From assembly GCA_900314345.1 (NCBI GenBank), contig OMUX01000127.1, forward strand, positions 1 through 7,219: a DNA stretch of 7,219 bases, read 5' to 3'. Origin of the DNA: an uncultured Erysipelotrichaceae bacterium (GTDB lineage Bacteria; Bacillota_I; Bacilli_A; Erysipelotrichales; Erysipelotrichaceae). Below, piece by piece: positions 1 to 5,922 of the stretch. The stretch's first letter is position 1. Each line of letters starts with the position of its first letter. The position numbers and the translations under genes are program-made. A model generated the notes under the pieces. It searched no databases. It was not told the DNA's origin and was given only the letters and a program-made list of their open reading frames with translations.

Positions 1-1009
1 CAAGTGCACAGACGGCAATGACCGGGAAGACAGGAAAACTGCTCCTGGATTCCGGCTCTGAAGCAGCCGGGGTTTCCTCTGCCGCTTCTGTTTCTTCTTC
101 AGCAGCTGTTTCCTCCTGGGTTTCTTCCGGGGAAGCTGTGGCTTCCACAGGTGTTTCCTTTGGTGCTTCTGTCTTCTTCGCACTGATCTCCATGCTGAAA
201 TGACTGTATGGCGTATCCATGAACTCCGTGCTTCCATCCTCCAGTTTCTTATACGTATTGATGGTCAGGATATTGGTGCCGTCGCTTTCCGTATCTGTGA
301 TGAGGGAATAGTCGACATCTTTCTGCAGCTGATAGTCACCGTCAATGATCGTGACATCATCCGGGAAGTTTCCTTCTGCGATCGCTTCCAGATCCAGAGG
401 TTCCATATCGAACTGGAAATAGGAGCCAAGGTCGTTGTACTTGTCTACTTCATACTCGACATCAGCAGGAATCGTCCATGGTTTCTGATCGGCCTTTCTG
501 ATCGGAACAATGATCTGCGGTCCGTCAACACCGCCGCCCTCTTCCGAATACTTGTCAATGATCTCCTGTGTGACCTCCAGTTCAGGGGAAATTCCTTCCT
601 CCGCAATCCAGTCGGTATCCAGCTCCCAGCCATCCGGACAGGTCACATTGCTGAAGTTGTCTCCCAGCGAATACGTACCGAGCTCCATACTGCCTCCGAA
701 GTCGGCATACATTGCATTTTCCCAGCCGCCGGACACAACATGTGCTTCCACACTCTTGCCGCTGCTGTCGGTAACGGTCACGGAAGAACCGTCGTGCAGC
801 GTCTTCTCCCAGCCGTCGTCATTCTCGTCAATCACATGGAAGTATATATGCTCATTCCCGAAGTCATCCCTGTAGACAAAGACAACCATAGGCCCGACCA
901 TTGTGTCACCATCCGCATGAACTGTCTGTGCCGTTCCGGATGACAGCAGGACTGCTGCACTGACTGCCAGCACCGGAATAACATGTTTTGCAAAAGCTCT
1001 TGTTTTCAT
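1..1009 (-). CDS. Secreted, probably membrane-anchored surface protein of unknown family (3' end outside window)
   Basis: The minus-strand frame from the ATG at 1009 stays open for 336 codons and leaves the window at position 1, so the C-terminus is missing. Residues 1-32 form a clear signal peptide: basic start MKTRAFAKH, hydrophobic core VIPVLAVSAAVLL, and a VHA/DGD cleavage site. Residues 33-276 are acidic, rich in Asp, Gly, Tyr and Trp, and match no family I recognise; there is a single Cys (C124). Residues 277-320 are a Glu/Thr/Pro/Ala-rich low-complexity stalk. From about 325 a hydrophobic stretch begins (FPVFPVIAVCAL), probably the C-terminal membrane anchor. The start is supported by a strong GGGGGGAGG ribosome site at 1020-1028, 10 nt upstream; the ATG at 1016 is in another frame. 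It has its own transcription unit, because a terminator lies just upstream at 1067-1104. Role unknown; a cell-envelope location is inferred. Confidence 0.85.
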   Translation of the reverse strand, partial: MKTRAFAKHVIPVLAVSAAVLLSSGTAQTVHADGDTMVGPMVVFVYRDDFGNEHIYFHVIDENDDGWEKTLHDGSSVTVTDSSGKSVEAHVVSGGWENAMYADFGGSMELGTYSLGDNFSNVTCPDGWELDTDWIAEEGISPELEVTQEIIDKYSEEGGGVDGPQIIVPIRKADQKPWTIPADVEYEVDKYNDLGSYFQFDMEPLDLEAIAEGNFPDDVTIIDGDYQLQKDVDYSLITDTESDGTNILTINTYKKLEDGSTEFMDTPYSHFSMEISAKKTEAPKETPVEATASPEETQEETAAEEETEAAEETPAASEPESRSSFPVFPVIAVCAL

Positions 1010-1044
1010 AAGTCATTTTCCTCCCCCCTGGGAATTCTGATTCA

Positions 1045-1050
1045 ATTCTA
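1045..1050 (-). promoter_or_regulatory. Candidate -10 element for the surface protein gene
   Basis: TAGAAT on the minus strand lies after the upstream terminator and would place the transcript start near 1038, giving a leader of about 29 nt that contains the GGGGGGAGG ribosome site. The -35 position falls in a T-rich tract with poor consensus, so this is a tentative call. Confidence 0.3.
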
Positions 1051-1066
1051 TCTTCTGCGGAAGGAT

Positions 1067-1104
1067 AAAAAAAGAGTGGCAAGGCTTTGAAACACCATTG
1101 CCAC
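1067..1104 (-). terminator. Rho-independent terminator of the diguanylate cyclase gene
   Basis: Read on the minus strand, GTGGCAA (1104-1098) pairs perfectly with TTGCCAC (1082-1076), and two further G-C pairs form if one base is bulged. The loop is about 11 nt. The stem is followed after TC by seven T residues (1073-1067). It lies about 45 nt past the stop codon of the cyclase gene and separates it from the surface protein gene downstream. Confidence 0.85.
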
Positions 1105-1150
1105 ACCCCAGGAAGCGTCTTTCATTATGGTTTTCTGTGATTCTCCAGTT

Positions 1151-2005
1151 TCAGTCCTTGATGCAGATCCGGTTCTTGCCGTTCTGCTTGGCTTCATATA
1201 ATGCCGCATCAGCGTTCTTCATCATGGCACGCAGCTCCAATTCCGTTTCACAGGTTCCATGAACCACACCGGCAGAGATATGAATGGAAAGGTTCTTGCC
1301 AAGAAGACTGACGCTGTTCAGTGTCCTGCGCACAGCAGCATCACTCTGCCTGATCACTTCATCAGATTCATACGGGGCAATAACCATGAACTCATCACCG
1401 CCAAACCTGTAGCAGTGATCAAAGCCATAGGCAATCACCAATGTGCTTGCCACACGCTTGAGCACTTCATCGCCCATGTCATGGCCATGGGTATCATTGA
1501 ATCCCTTGAAGTCGTCAATGTCCATCATCATGACAAATACCGGCTGATTCAGATAACCCTTGAAGTCCTTGCGCAGACCTCTGCGGTTCCGGATGCGCAC
1601 CAGTTCATCAATCTCTGCATCCTTGGCAAGAAGTGCATTCTTCTCTTCCAGGTTCTTTTCCATGTGCCGGTACAGACTTCCGATCAGCATGACATCCGTG
1701 CACAGGCAGATGGCTGTGATGATGCACTTCTCCATGTTCACCTTTGTAAAGGTCTGGAAATCATGGCCGTCAGAGAAGAAGAACAGTGTATAGACCATGA
1801 CAGCTATGGCACTGCCGATGCCGCTTTCCCTGCCGTTCAGCACGATGCATGCATTCAGCACCTGGAACAGGATCAGGTTGGGGTTCGGAATGTTCAGCAC
1901 ATAGAGAACCACAGCAACACCGATGGTAATGATTACCGACAGGAACACCCTGCCCGGTATGTTTGCTTTCTGTAATGTATTCGTGAAATTCTTGTGATCG
2001 CTCAT
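1151..2005 (-). CDS. Membrane-anchored GGDEF diguanylate cyclase
   Basis: Predicted to make cyclic di-GMP from two GTP at the cytoplasmic membrane. Using the ATG at 2005 (284 aa), residues about 18-111 hold four hydrophobic segments (18-40, 43-57, 62-78, 92-111), then a Glu/Lys-rich coiled linker (113-139) and a GGDEF domain to the C-terminus. The catalytic signature RFGGDEF is intact (GGDEF at 202-206), as are DIDDFK (from 162), ND (170-171), the GH..GDE motif and the closing YEAKQNGKNR (270-279). The usual DxLTGLxNRR entry motif is degenerate (DELVRIRNRRGL). The inhibitory I-site RxxD is absent: the equivalent position reads YGFD (193-196). No extracellular ligand domain is seen; the input may be the four-helix membrane module. 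An in-frame ATG at 2032 would add nine residues. Neither start has a Shine-Dalgarno; I prefer 2005 because an extended -10 lies 7 nt upstream. Sure of family, less sure of start. Confidence 0.9.
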   Translation of the reverse strand: MSDHKNFTNTLQKANIPGRVFLSVIITIGVAVVLYVLNIPNPNLILFQVLNACIVLNGRESGIGSAIAVMVYTLFFFSDGHDFQTFTKVNMEKCIITAICLCTDVMLIGSLYRHMEKNLEEKNALLAKDAEIDELVRIRNRRGLRKDFKGYLNQPVFVMMMDIDDFKGFNDTHGHDMGDEVLKRVASTLVIAYGFDHCYRFGGDEFMVIAPYESDEVIRQSDAAVRRTLNSVSLLGKNLSIHISAGVVHGTCETELELRAMMKNADAALYEAKQNGKNRICIKD

Positions 2006-2012
2006 GGGGGAA

Positions 2013-2021
2013 AGAATACCA
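2013..2021 (-). promoter_or_regulatory. Candidate extended -10 promoter of the diguanylate cyclase gene
   Basis: The minus strand reads TGG-TATTCT, an extended -10 pattern (TGn plus four of six consensus bases), ending 7 nt before the ATG at 2005. The expected transcript start would coincide with that ATG, implying a leaderless message. The -35 region (TGTGCA or TTGTGC) matches only three of six bases. Confidence 0.35.
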
Positions 2022-2046
2022 CGTATTTCCATGCATGCACAACAGG

Positions 2047-2079
2047 AAAAAACCGGTTTCAGGATTTCTTAGGAATCCT
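2047..2079 (-). terminator. Weak candidate terminator after the flavoprotein unit
   Basis: On the minus strand AGGATT (2079-2074) can pair with AATCCT (2066-2061) around a 7-nt loop, followed after GAAACCGG by six T residues (2052-2047). The stem is short and the T-run is eight bases away, so this is a weak terminator at best, but it lies where one is expected, between the flavoprotein/stub and the cyclase promoter. Confidence 0.3.
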
Positions 2080-2093
2080 TCCGCCGGCCATCT

Positions 2094-2147
2094 TCACTGG
2101 ATCTTCCCGCCGTTATTCAGCGTAAGTGTTTCTTCCGTAATGCTCAT
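2094..2147 (-). pseudogene. Stub of an aldo/keto reductase gene (first 17 codons only)
   Basis: A 17-codon frame, MSITEETLTLNNGGKIQ then TGA, begins at an ATG overlapping the flavoprotein stop codon (ATGA, 2147-2144). It has a full-strength GGAGG ribosome site at 2160-2156, 8 nt upstream, inside the end of the flavoprotein gene. The peptide resembles the N-terminal first strand of aldo/keto reductases, which commonly begin with a T-L-N-N-G-V-K-I/M-P pattern, but no glycine-rich continuation, catalytic Tyr or Lys follows in any frame before the cyclase gene. I read it as the leftover start of a translationally coupled oxidoreductase gene whose body was deleted. The alternative is a genuine short coupled peptide with chance resemblance. 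The arrangement is certain; the family assignment rests on about 12 residues. Confidence 0.5.
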
Positions 2148-2686
2148 TTCACATTCCTCCCCATTTCATATGCTTCACTGAGCTTTGCATTTCCTGCAAT
2201 TTCACCAGGATCATTCACGCCGCCGCAGAACACCGTTCCTTTCAGTTCTGCCTTTTCAAAGCAGTCAATCCATCCCTGCAGTCCTGCAATGGCTCTTTTT
2301 GGTGTTTCCGGATCCTCTTCCGCTGCACTTGTAAGAAAGTAGATATCACGGAATCTGCAGTCTTTGGGATACATCGGATTGAGACGGTCAATGAGTGTCT
2401 TCATCTGACCAGGCATCTCGTAGTAGTAGATGGGCGTTGCCCATACAACAACATCCGCATTGACAACCTGCTTCTCAATCTCCACGGCATCATCCTTGAT
2501 GACGCAGGTGCCTGTCTTCTGACATGCAAGGCATCCCAGACAGAAGGCAATCTTCTTGCCTCTCAAGGAAATATATGTGACGTTGTCTCCGCTTTCCTCA
2601 GCACCTTTTGCAAAGGCTCCTGCAAGGGCATCGGAGTTGCTGCTGACACGGTTGCTTGCGGAGATGATGACGACATTCTTTGCCAT
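2144..2686 (-). CDS. NADPH-dependent FMN reductase / iron-sulfur flavoprotein family protein
   Basis: A 180-residue flavodoxin-fold protein, the usual length for the family; predicted cytoplasmic electron carrier or reductase binding FMN. Near the N-terminus, VVIISASNRVSSNSDAL (5-21) is the FMN-phosphate loop. FCLGCLACQKTGTCVIKDD (48-66) holds the compact C-x2-C-x2-C-x5-C motif (Cys 49, 52, 55, 61), which in archaeal and clostridial iron-sulfur flavoproteins binds a [4Fe-4S] cluster. ATPIYYYEMPGQMKTLIDRL (83-102) matches the flavin-ring loop and following helix. The C-terminus (AYEMGRN) is the normal family ending, so the gene is intact. The ATG at 2686 is chosen because AAGGA lies 9 nt upstream and the FMN loop follows at once; an in-frame ATG at 2716 lacks this. 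It overlaps the following stub by ATGA, and a cyclophilin-like fragment lies upstream. Cluster content and substrate are inferred; some relatives act without the cluster. Confidence 0.88.
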   Translation of the reverse strand: MAKNVVIISASNRVSSNSDALAGAFAKGAEESGDNVTYISLRGKKIAFCLGCLACQKTGTCVIKDDAVEIEKQVVNADVVVWATPIYYYEMPGQMKTLIDRLNPMYPKDCRFRDIYFLTSAAEEDPETPKRAIAGLQGWIDCFEKAELKGTVFCGGVNDPGEIAGNAKLSEAYEMGRNVK

Positions 2687-2763
2687 ATGCAGTATTCCTT
2701 CTCTTTCCATGCTCATGTTAACCGTGAATTCTGTATCGGTCTAATTGTGTGTGCATGCTCTGT

Positions 2764-2780
2764 TATGCATGATCTGCATA
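2764..2780. repeat. Inverted repeat upstream of the flavoprotein gene, possible operator
   Basis: TATGCA-TGATC-TGCATA has perfect 6-bp arms around a 5-bp centre. It lies 78-94 bp upstream of the flavoprotein start, directly after the decayed cyclophilin-like gene. No T-run follows on either strand, so it is not a terminator; the size fits a dimeric regulator site. No regulator gene is visible in the window. A further self-complementary GCATGC occurs about 7 bp away, at 2752-2757. Confidence 0.3.
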
Positions 2781-3067
2781 TCACTTCAGTGTCAGAACCT
2801 GCTGTCTTCGCTGCCTGATAGTGCAGATTTCAGTGTTTCAAGATCATCATATGCAATTGTTCCGATCCTGGTATAGCTCCATGTATTGGACGCATGGAAC
2901 ATGACAAGCTTGTCATTGTCATACAACATGATATCCCCTGGCTGTGTGGTGATCTGTTCATCGTCAGACGGCAGATCTTCACCCAGGTACACGACCTTCT
3001 CAAAGCCTCCGTAGTTCTCACAGGAACATGTCAGATGTCCCTGTTCCAGCAGCTGCCGCAGTGTCAA
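2781..3067 (-). pseudogene. Cyclophilin-like fold protein, 5'-truncated and probably frameshifted remnant
   Basis: The open frame 3067-2792 (91 codons) has the core of the bacterial cyclophilin-like fold family (Cyclophil_like type): NYGGFEKVVYLGEDLPSDDE, then QITTQPGDIMLYDNDKLVMF and NTWSYTRIGTI, all hallmarks of that domain. Family members carry about 20 more N-terminal residues (first strands and a DN.TA turn); here the frame is closed by TGA at 3073-3071, and the only possible start is a TTG at 3067 with no ribosome site. Just upstream, a seven-codon frame MNEKPDV ends at a TTT run, and one extra T there would join the two frames. At the 3' end the frame stops after SEDSRF, yet the shifted frame continues QVLTLK and stops at 2781, resembling the family's last strand. 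I therefore infer a decaying gene. Function in the family is poorly known, though it often occurs near flavodoxin-type proteins. Confidence 0.6.
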
Positions 3068-3150
3068 ACATCAGGCTTTTCGTTCATACTTATCTGTAAT
3101 TGGTGTTTCATGCCGGTTTCCTGTTTCAGGTGTCCTGTTCTTCATGAAAA

Positions 3151-3159
3151 TGATAGAAT
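3151..3159 (+). promoter_or_regulatory. Candidate extended -10 promoter of the MATE pump gene
   Basis: TGA-TAGAAT is an extended -10 element (TGn plus five of six consensus bases). Its last base is 7 nt before the GTG at 3167, so transcription would begin at about the start codon. The -35 region (TGTCCT) is poor, which is tolerated with an extended -10. Confidence 0.45.
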
Positions 3160-3166
3160 AGCTGAC

Positions 3167-4522
3167 GTGACAGAAACAAAGAAGAAAAGAAACAGTGAAA
3201 TCGACATGATCCACGGACCGCTGCTGCCGGCAATCCTGAAGTTTGCAATCCCGGTCATGTTATCGGCATTATTGCAGATTGCCTTCAATGCGGCAGATAC
3301 CATTGTGGTCGGAAAGTTCTCCGGCCAGCAGGCACTGGCTGCTGTGGGTGCCACCGGTGCCATCATCAATATGGCTGTCTCCCTGTTCATCGGCATCTCC
3401 ATGGGCGCCAATATCGTCATTGCCACACAGATCGGATCCGGGAGAAAGGAACGGATCCATGACTCCGTTCATACCAGCTATTTTCTGGCCATTGCGGGCG
3501 GTATCATCCTGACACTGGTCGGATACTTCATTGCCCCGCTGTTGTTAAAGGCAATCAAAACACCGGAGGACATCCTGGATCTTGCAAGCCTGTATACCCG
3601 TATCTACTTCCTCGGTTCCATTCCTTTGCTTGTCTATGACTTCGGCTCAGCCATCTTAAGAGCCAAGGGTGATACGGTCAGGCCGACCATCTACATGACC
3701 ATATCCGGCATTCTGAACATCATCCTGAATCTCTATACCGTCATTGTGCTGAAGATGTCCGTTGCCGGTGTTGCCATCGCAACGGTTGTCTCACAGACCC
3801 TCTCGGCAATCCTTGTCACCATTGCCCTGTGCAGGGACAGCAGTGATATCCATCTCGATCTGCGGAAGATCCGTCTGGATTCTTCCTTGTCTTCACAAAT
3901 CCTGAGGATCGGCATCCCTGCCGGTCTTCAGTCCATGATGTGGGCCTTATCCAACATTGCCATCCAGTCCAGTCTCAATACCTATGGCTCCGTCATCGTT
4001 GCAGGCAACAGCGCCGGACAGAACATTGAAAGCTTTGTCTATATTTCCATGCAGGGCTTCAACCAGGCATGCATCACATTCATCTCCCAGAACTATGGGG
4101 CAAGGGACAGGAAGAGAATCCGGCAGGTATTCAATATCACCTTGTTATTGAATATCGCGGTTGCCTTCCTTGCCGGTCTTGTCATCAACATGAACGGAGA
4201 CCTGTTCATGTCCTTCTATACCAACGATCCGGAAGTTATCGACGCTGCGTCATGGCGTCTGAAGTATGTGGTGTTCTGGCTGTTCCTGAATGCCGCACTG
4301 GATATCCCGGCATCCGCCATGCGCGGTGTCGGGGTTGCCAACCTTCCTACCGTGATCATGGTCGGCGGGATTGTTGGTGTCAGAATTGCCTACATCGCCA
4401 CAGTCTGGAATGCAATGCCGACGCTTCCTGTGCTCTATCTCTGCTTCCCGGTATCCTGGACCATCACCTGCATTCTGATGTTCGCGTCCTGGTACAGGAC
4501 TTACAGAAAACTCACGATCTGA
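3167..4522 (+). CDS. MATE-family multidrug/toxin efflux transporter
   Basis: A 451-residue integral membrane protein of the MATE superfamily, which exports cationic drugs, dyes or metabolites in exchange for Na+ or H+. The N-terminus EIDMIHGPLLPAILKFAIPV (11-30) is the conserved lead-in to helix 1 in Firmicutes MATE pumps. NAADTIVVGKFSG (41-53) and ALAAVGATGAIIN (56-68) are the family's helix 1-2 signature. ILRAKGDTVRPT (163-174) and NIILNLYTVIVLKMSVAGVA (184-203) mark the end of the first half. The second half repeats the pattern (GIPAGLQSMM, 249-258; AGNSAGQNIESF, 279-290; AMRGVGVANLPT, 384-395), giving about 12 helices and the normal length. The GTG at 3167 is chosen because the EIDM segment precedes the next in-frame ATG (3206); there is no Shine-Dalgarno at either. 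The open frame runs further upstream but is unrelated there, being antisense to the cyclophilin-like remnant. Substrate cannot be told from sequence. Confidence 0.93.
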   Translation: MTETKKKRNSEIDMIHGPLLPAILKFAIPVMLSALLQIAFNAADTIVVGKFSGQQALAAVGATGAIINMAVSLFIGISMGANIVIATQIGSGRKERIHDSVHTSYFLAIAGGIILTLVGYFIAPLLLKAIKTPEDILDLASLYTRIYFLGSIPLLVYDFGSAILRAKGDTVRPTIYMTISGILNIILNLYTVIVLKMSVAGVAIATVVSQTLSAILVTIALCRDSSDIHLDLRKIRLDSSLSSQILRIGIPAGLQSMMWALSNIAIQSSLNTYGSVIVAGNSAGQNIESFVYISMQGFNQACITFISQNYGARDRKRIRQVFNITLLLNIAVAFLAGLVINMNGDLFMSFYTNDPEVIDAASWRLKYVVFWLFLNAALDIPASAMRGVGVANLPTVIMVGGIVGVRIAYIATVWNAMPTLPVLYLCFPVSWTITCILMFASWYRTYRKLTI

Positions 4523-4558
4523 AAAAAGGCACGTCTTCATGACAAGCTGTACCTTTTT
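4522..4558. terminator. Bidirectional terminator between convergent genes
   Basis: AAAAAGG (4523-4529) pairs with CCTTTTT (4552-4558), extended by AC/GT after one mismatch. On either strand the stem ends in a run of five or six T residues. The hairpin includes the last base of the pump stop codon (4522) and the first of the minus-strand HD gene stop triplet (4558), so one short element can stop transcription from both sides. The loop is long (about 16 nt), so strength is uncertain. Confidence 0.5.
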
Positions 4559-5922
4559 CAGTTCACTGGTTCAAACCGGTATCCAGGGGCATGGCATACC
4601 GGGCAGGCCTCCGGAGGATTATCTCCTTCATAGATATACCCGCATACCGGACACTTCCACTTCTTTCCTTCATGGGTCTCTGCTTCATTGTCTTCAGAAT
4701 CATCTCCGTATACGGAAAGAAGATCTTCTGTAATCCCTGCATCGATCTTGCCGTCCTTTGCCATACTGCGCATGATCGAAGCAGCCTTGGCATGGGAGAG
4801 TCCTTCCTTGTAAGGACGCTTCTCTGTCAGTGCCTGGTAGATGTCTATGCATCCCATCAGCCTGTCTTCCATGGAAAGATCCTCTGCCTTGAGTCCTTCA
4901 CAGTATCCTGTACCGTCAAGCTTCTCATGATGTCTGCTTGCCCAGTGATCCACATCCTTAAGACCCGGGATCCTGGAAAGGATCGTATGGGTCCATGCGG
5001 CATGGTCCTGCATCTTCGTGAATTCCTCTGAGGTCAGGCGGTCCGGCTTTTCCAGGATATCGTTGTCCACAAACATCTTGCCGATATCATGCAGTGCACC
5101 GGCAAGATAGTATCTTGTTGTCTTTTCTTCATCAAAGCCATAGAACCTTGCCATCTTTTCTGCTTTTGCGGCTACACCCATGGAGTGATCCTTGGTGAAG
5201 CTGGACTTATAGTCGACAAGCCTTGCGAAGAAATCGGCAATGCTGTGAATCTCTGCATCGCTGAACTCACGCACCTGGGAATGCAGACCTTCCCTCAGCA
5301 AAGCTTCCGCACCTCTTGTCTGCATGTCATGGAAGGCTTCTTCATTCAGGCTTCTTTCAAACAGATCCACCGTATCTTCACAGAACCACTTTCCCTTCAT
5401 CTGCTGTACAAAGGAAAGCACCATGTCATACTTCTCCGGATCCCTGATATCACAGCAGACATCCACCGTATCCGCCAGATGAATGAGCCTTGAGCCTAAT
5501 GGTGTATCTTCCGCCTTCATTTTGAGAAGGCCTGTGCCGTCTGCGTTTTCATGGTGGTAGAGAATGACATTGTTTATATTGCTTTCAAAAGGCAGAAGCT
5601 CTACTGCTTCTTCCCCAAGGATGCAATGCTCTGCACCATTGCCTGTTTCCGCCTTCATGAGAAGACGGTTCAAAGAATCATTCTTCCCCTTCTTCTTTTC
5701 CGCATACTGCCGGTAGTACGGGGCAAGGCCATTGTCATGCAGTAAGGCAAGGAGTGTGATATCCGTTGTAAGTGTTTCATCGGCTCCATATGCCTGCATC
5801 ATCTTCATGGTCATCCAGGCAACACGTTCTCCATGTCCTGTTGCTCTTCCAAGGAACTCCACTTCCAGGGCATCCAGTGCAGAGGACATGCCAAAGAGAA
5901 ACTCTGTGAGATCAAGCTTCAT
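4558..5922 (-). CDS. Tandem HD-GYP-like phosphohydrolase fused to a C-terminal rubredoxin-like domain
   Basis: A 454-residue soluble protein with three modules and no membrane segment. HD domain 1 (about 25-160) keeps the ligand pattern H30, H62-D63, H99, H123-H124 and D151, with HHENADGTG but GLL where HD-GYP enzymes have GYP. HD domain 2 (about 240-405) is more canonical: H246, HDIGK (278-282), H307, HHEKLDGTGY (331-340), D360 and ALTEKRPYK (364-372); its GYP reads GYC. Family members hydrolyse cyclic di-GMP or 3',3'-cGAMP; the substrate here is inferred. An acidic linker (406-418) leads to a minimal rubredoxin-type module (422-453) with CPVCGYIYEGDNPPEACPVC (Cys 424, 427, 440, 443), like the tail of rubrerythrins. 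The ATG at 5922 overlaps the HAD stop codon by 11 nt and has GGAG 9 nt upstream, so translation is coupled. The fusion suggests redox- or iron-responsive phosphodiesterase activity. Domain calls are firm, function inferred. Confidence 0.9.
   Translation of the reverse strand: MKLDLTEFLFGMSSALDALEVEFLGRATGHGERVAWMTMKMMQAYGADETLTTDITLLALLHDNGLAPYYRQYAEKKKGKNDSLNRLLMKAETGNGAEHCILGEEAVELLPFESNINNVILYHHENADGTGLLKMKAEDTPLGSRLIHLADTVDVCCDIRDPEKYDMVLSFVQQMKGKWFCEDTVDLFERSLNEEAFHDMQTRGAEALLREGLHSQVREFSDAEIHSIADFFARLVDYKSSFTKDHSMGVAAKAEKMARFYGFDEEKTTRYYLAGALHDIGKMFVDNDILEKPDRLTSEEFTKMQDHAAWTHTILSRIPGLKDVDHWASRHHEKLDGTGYCEGLKAEDLSMEDRLMGCIDIYQALTEKRPYKEGLSHAKAASIMRSMAKDGKIDAGITEDLLSVYGDDSEDNEAETHEGKKWKCPVCGYIYEGDNPPEACPVCHAPGYRFEPVN

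Noticed and set aside
61..180. Repetitive-looking CTTC/TTCC-rich DNA, considered as a repeat element
   Set aside because: It encodes the Glu/Thr/Ala-rich stalk of the surface protein on the minus strand; the periodicity comes from GAA/ACA/GCA codons, and there are no exact tandem units.
200..943. Long plus-strand open frame (247 codons), with a second plus-strand frame at 510-875
   Set aside because: Both are antisense to the signal-peptide surface protein, whose minus-strand frame has a strong ribosome site and clear protein organisation; the plus-strand translations show no domain and no start signal.
906..1106. Minus-strand 66-codon frame using the ATG at 1016 or further upstream
   Set aside because: Overlaps the surface protein start in another frame and the upstream terminator; the translation has no recognisable features while the frame from 1009 gives a textbook signal peptide.
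1259..1975. Plus-strand open frame of 238 codons
   Set aside because: Fully antisense to the GGDEF cyclase, which has intact catalytic motifs; the Cys/His-rich translation is a mirror effect of coding bias.
2894..3166. Upstream extension of the MATE frame to an ATG at 2894
   Set aside because: The extra 91 residues are antisense to the conserved cyclophilin-like core and unlike any MATE N-terminus; the family-conserved EIDM segment starts right after 3167.
4069..4542. Plus-strand 157-codon frame inside the MATE gene
   Set aside because: Out-of-frame shadow of the pump gene, rich in Arg/His/Cys with no domain.
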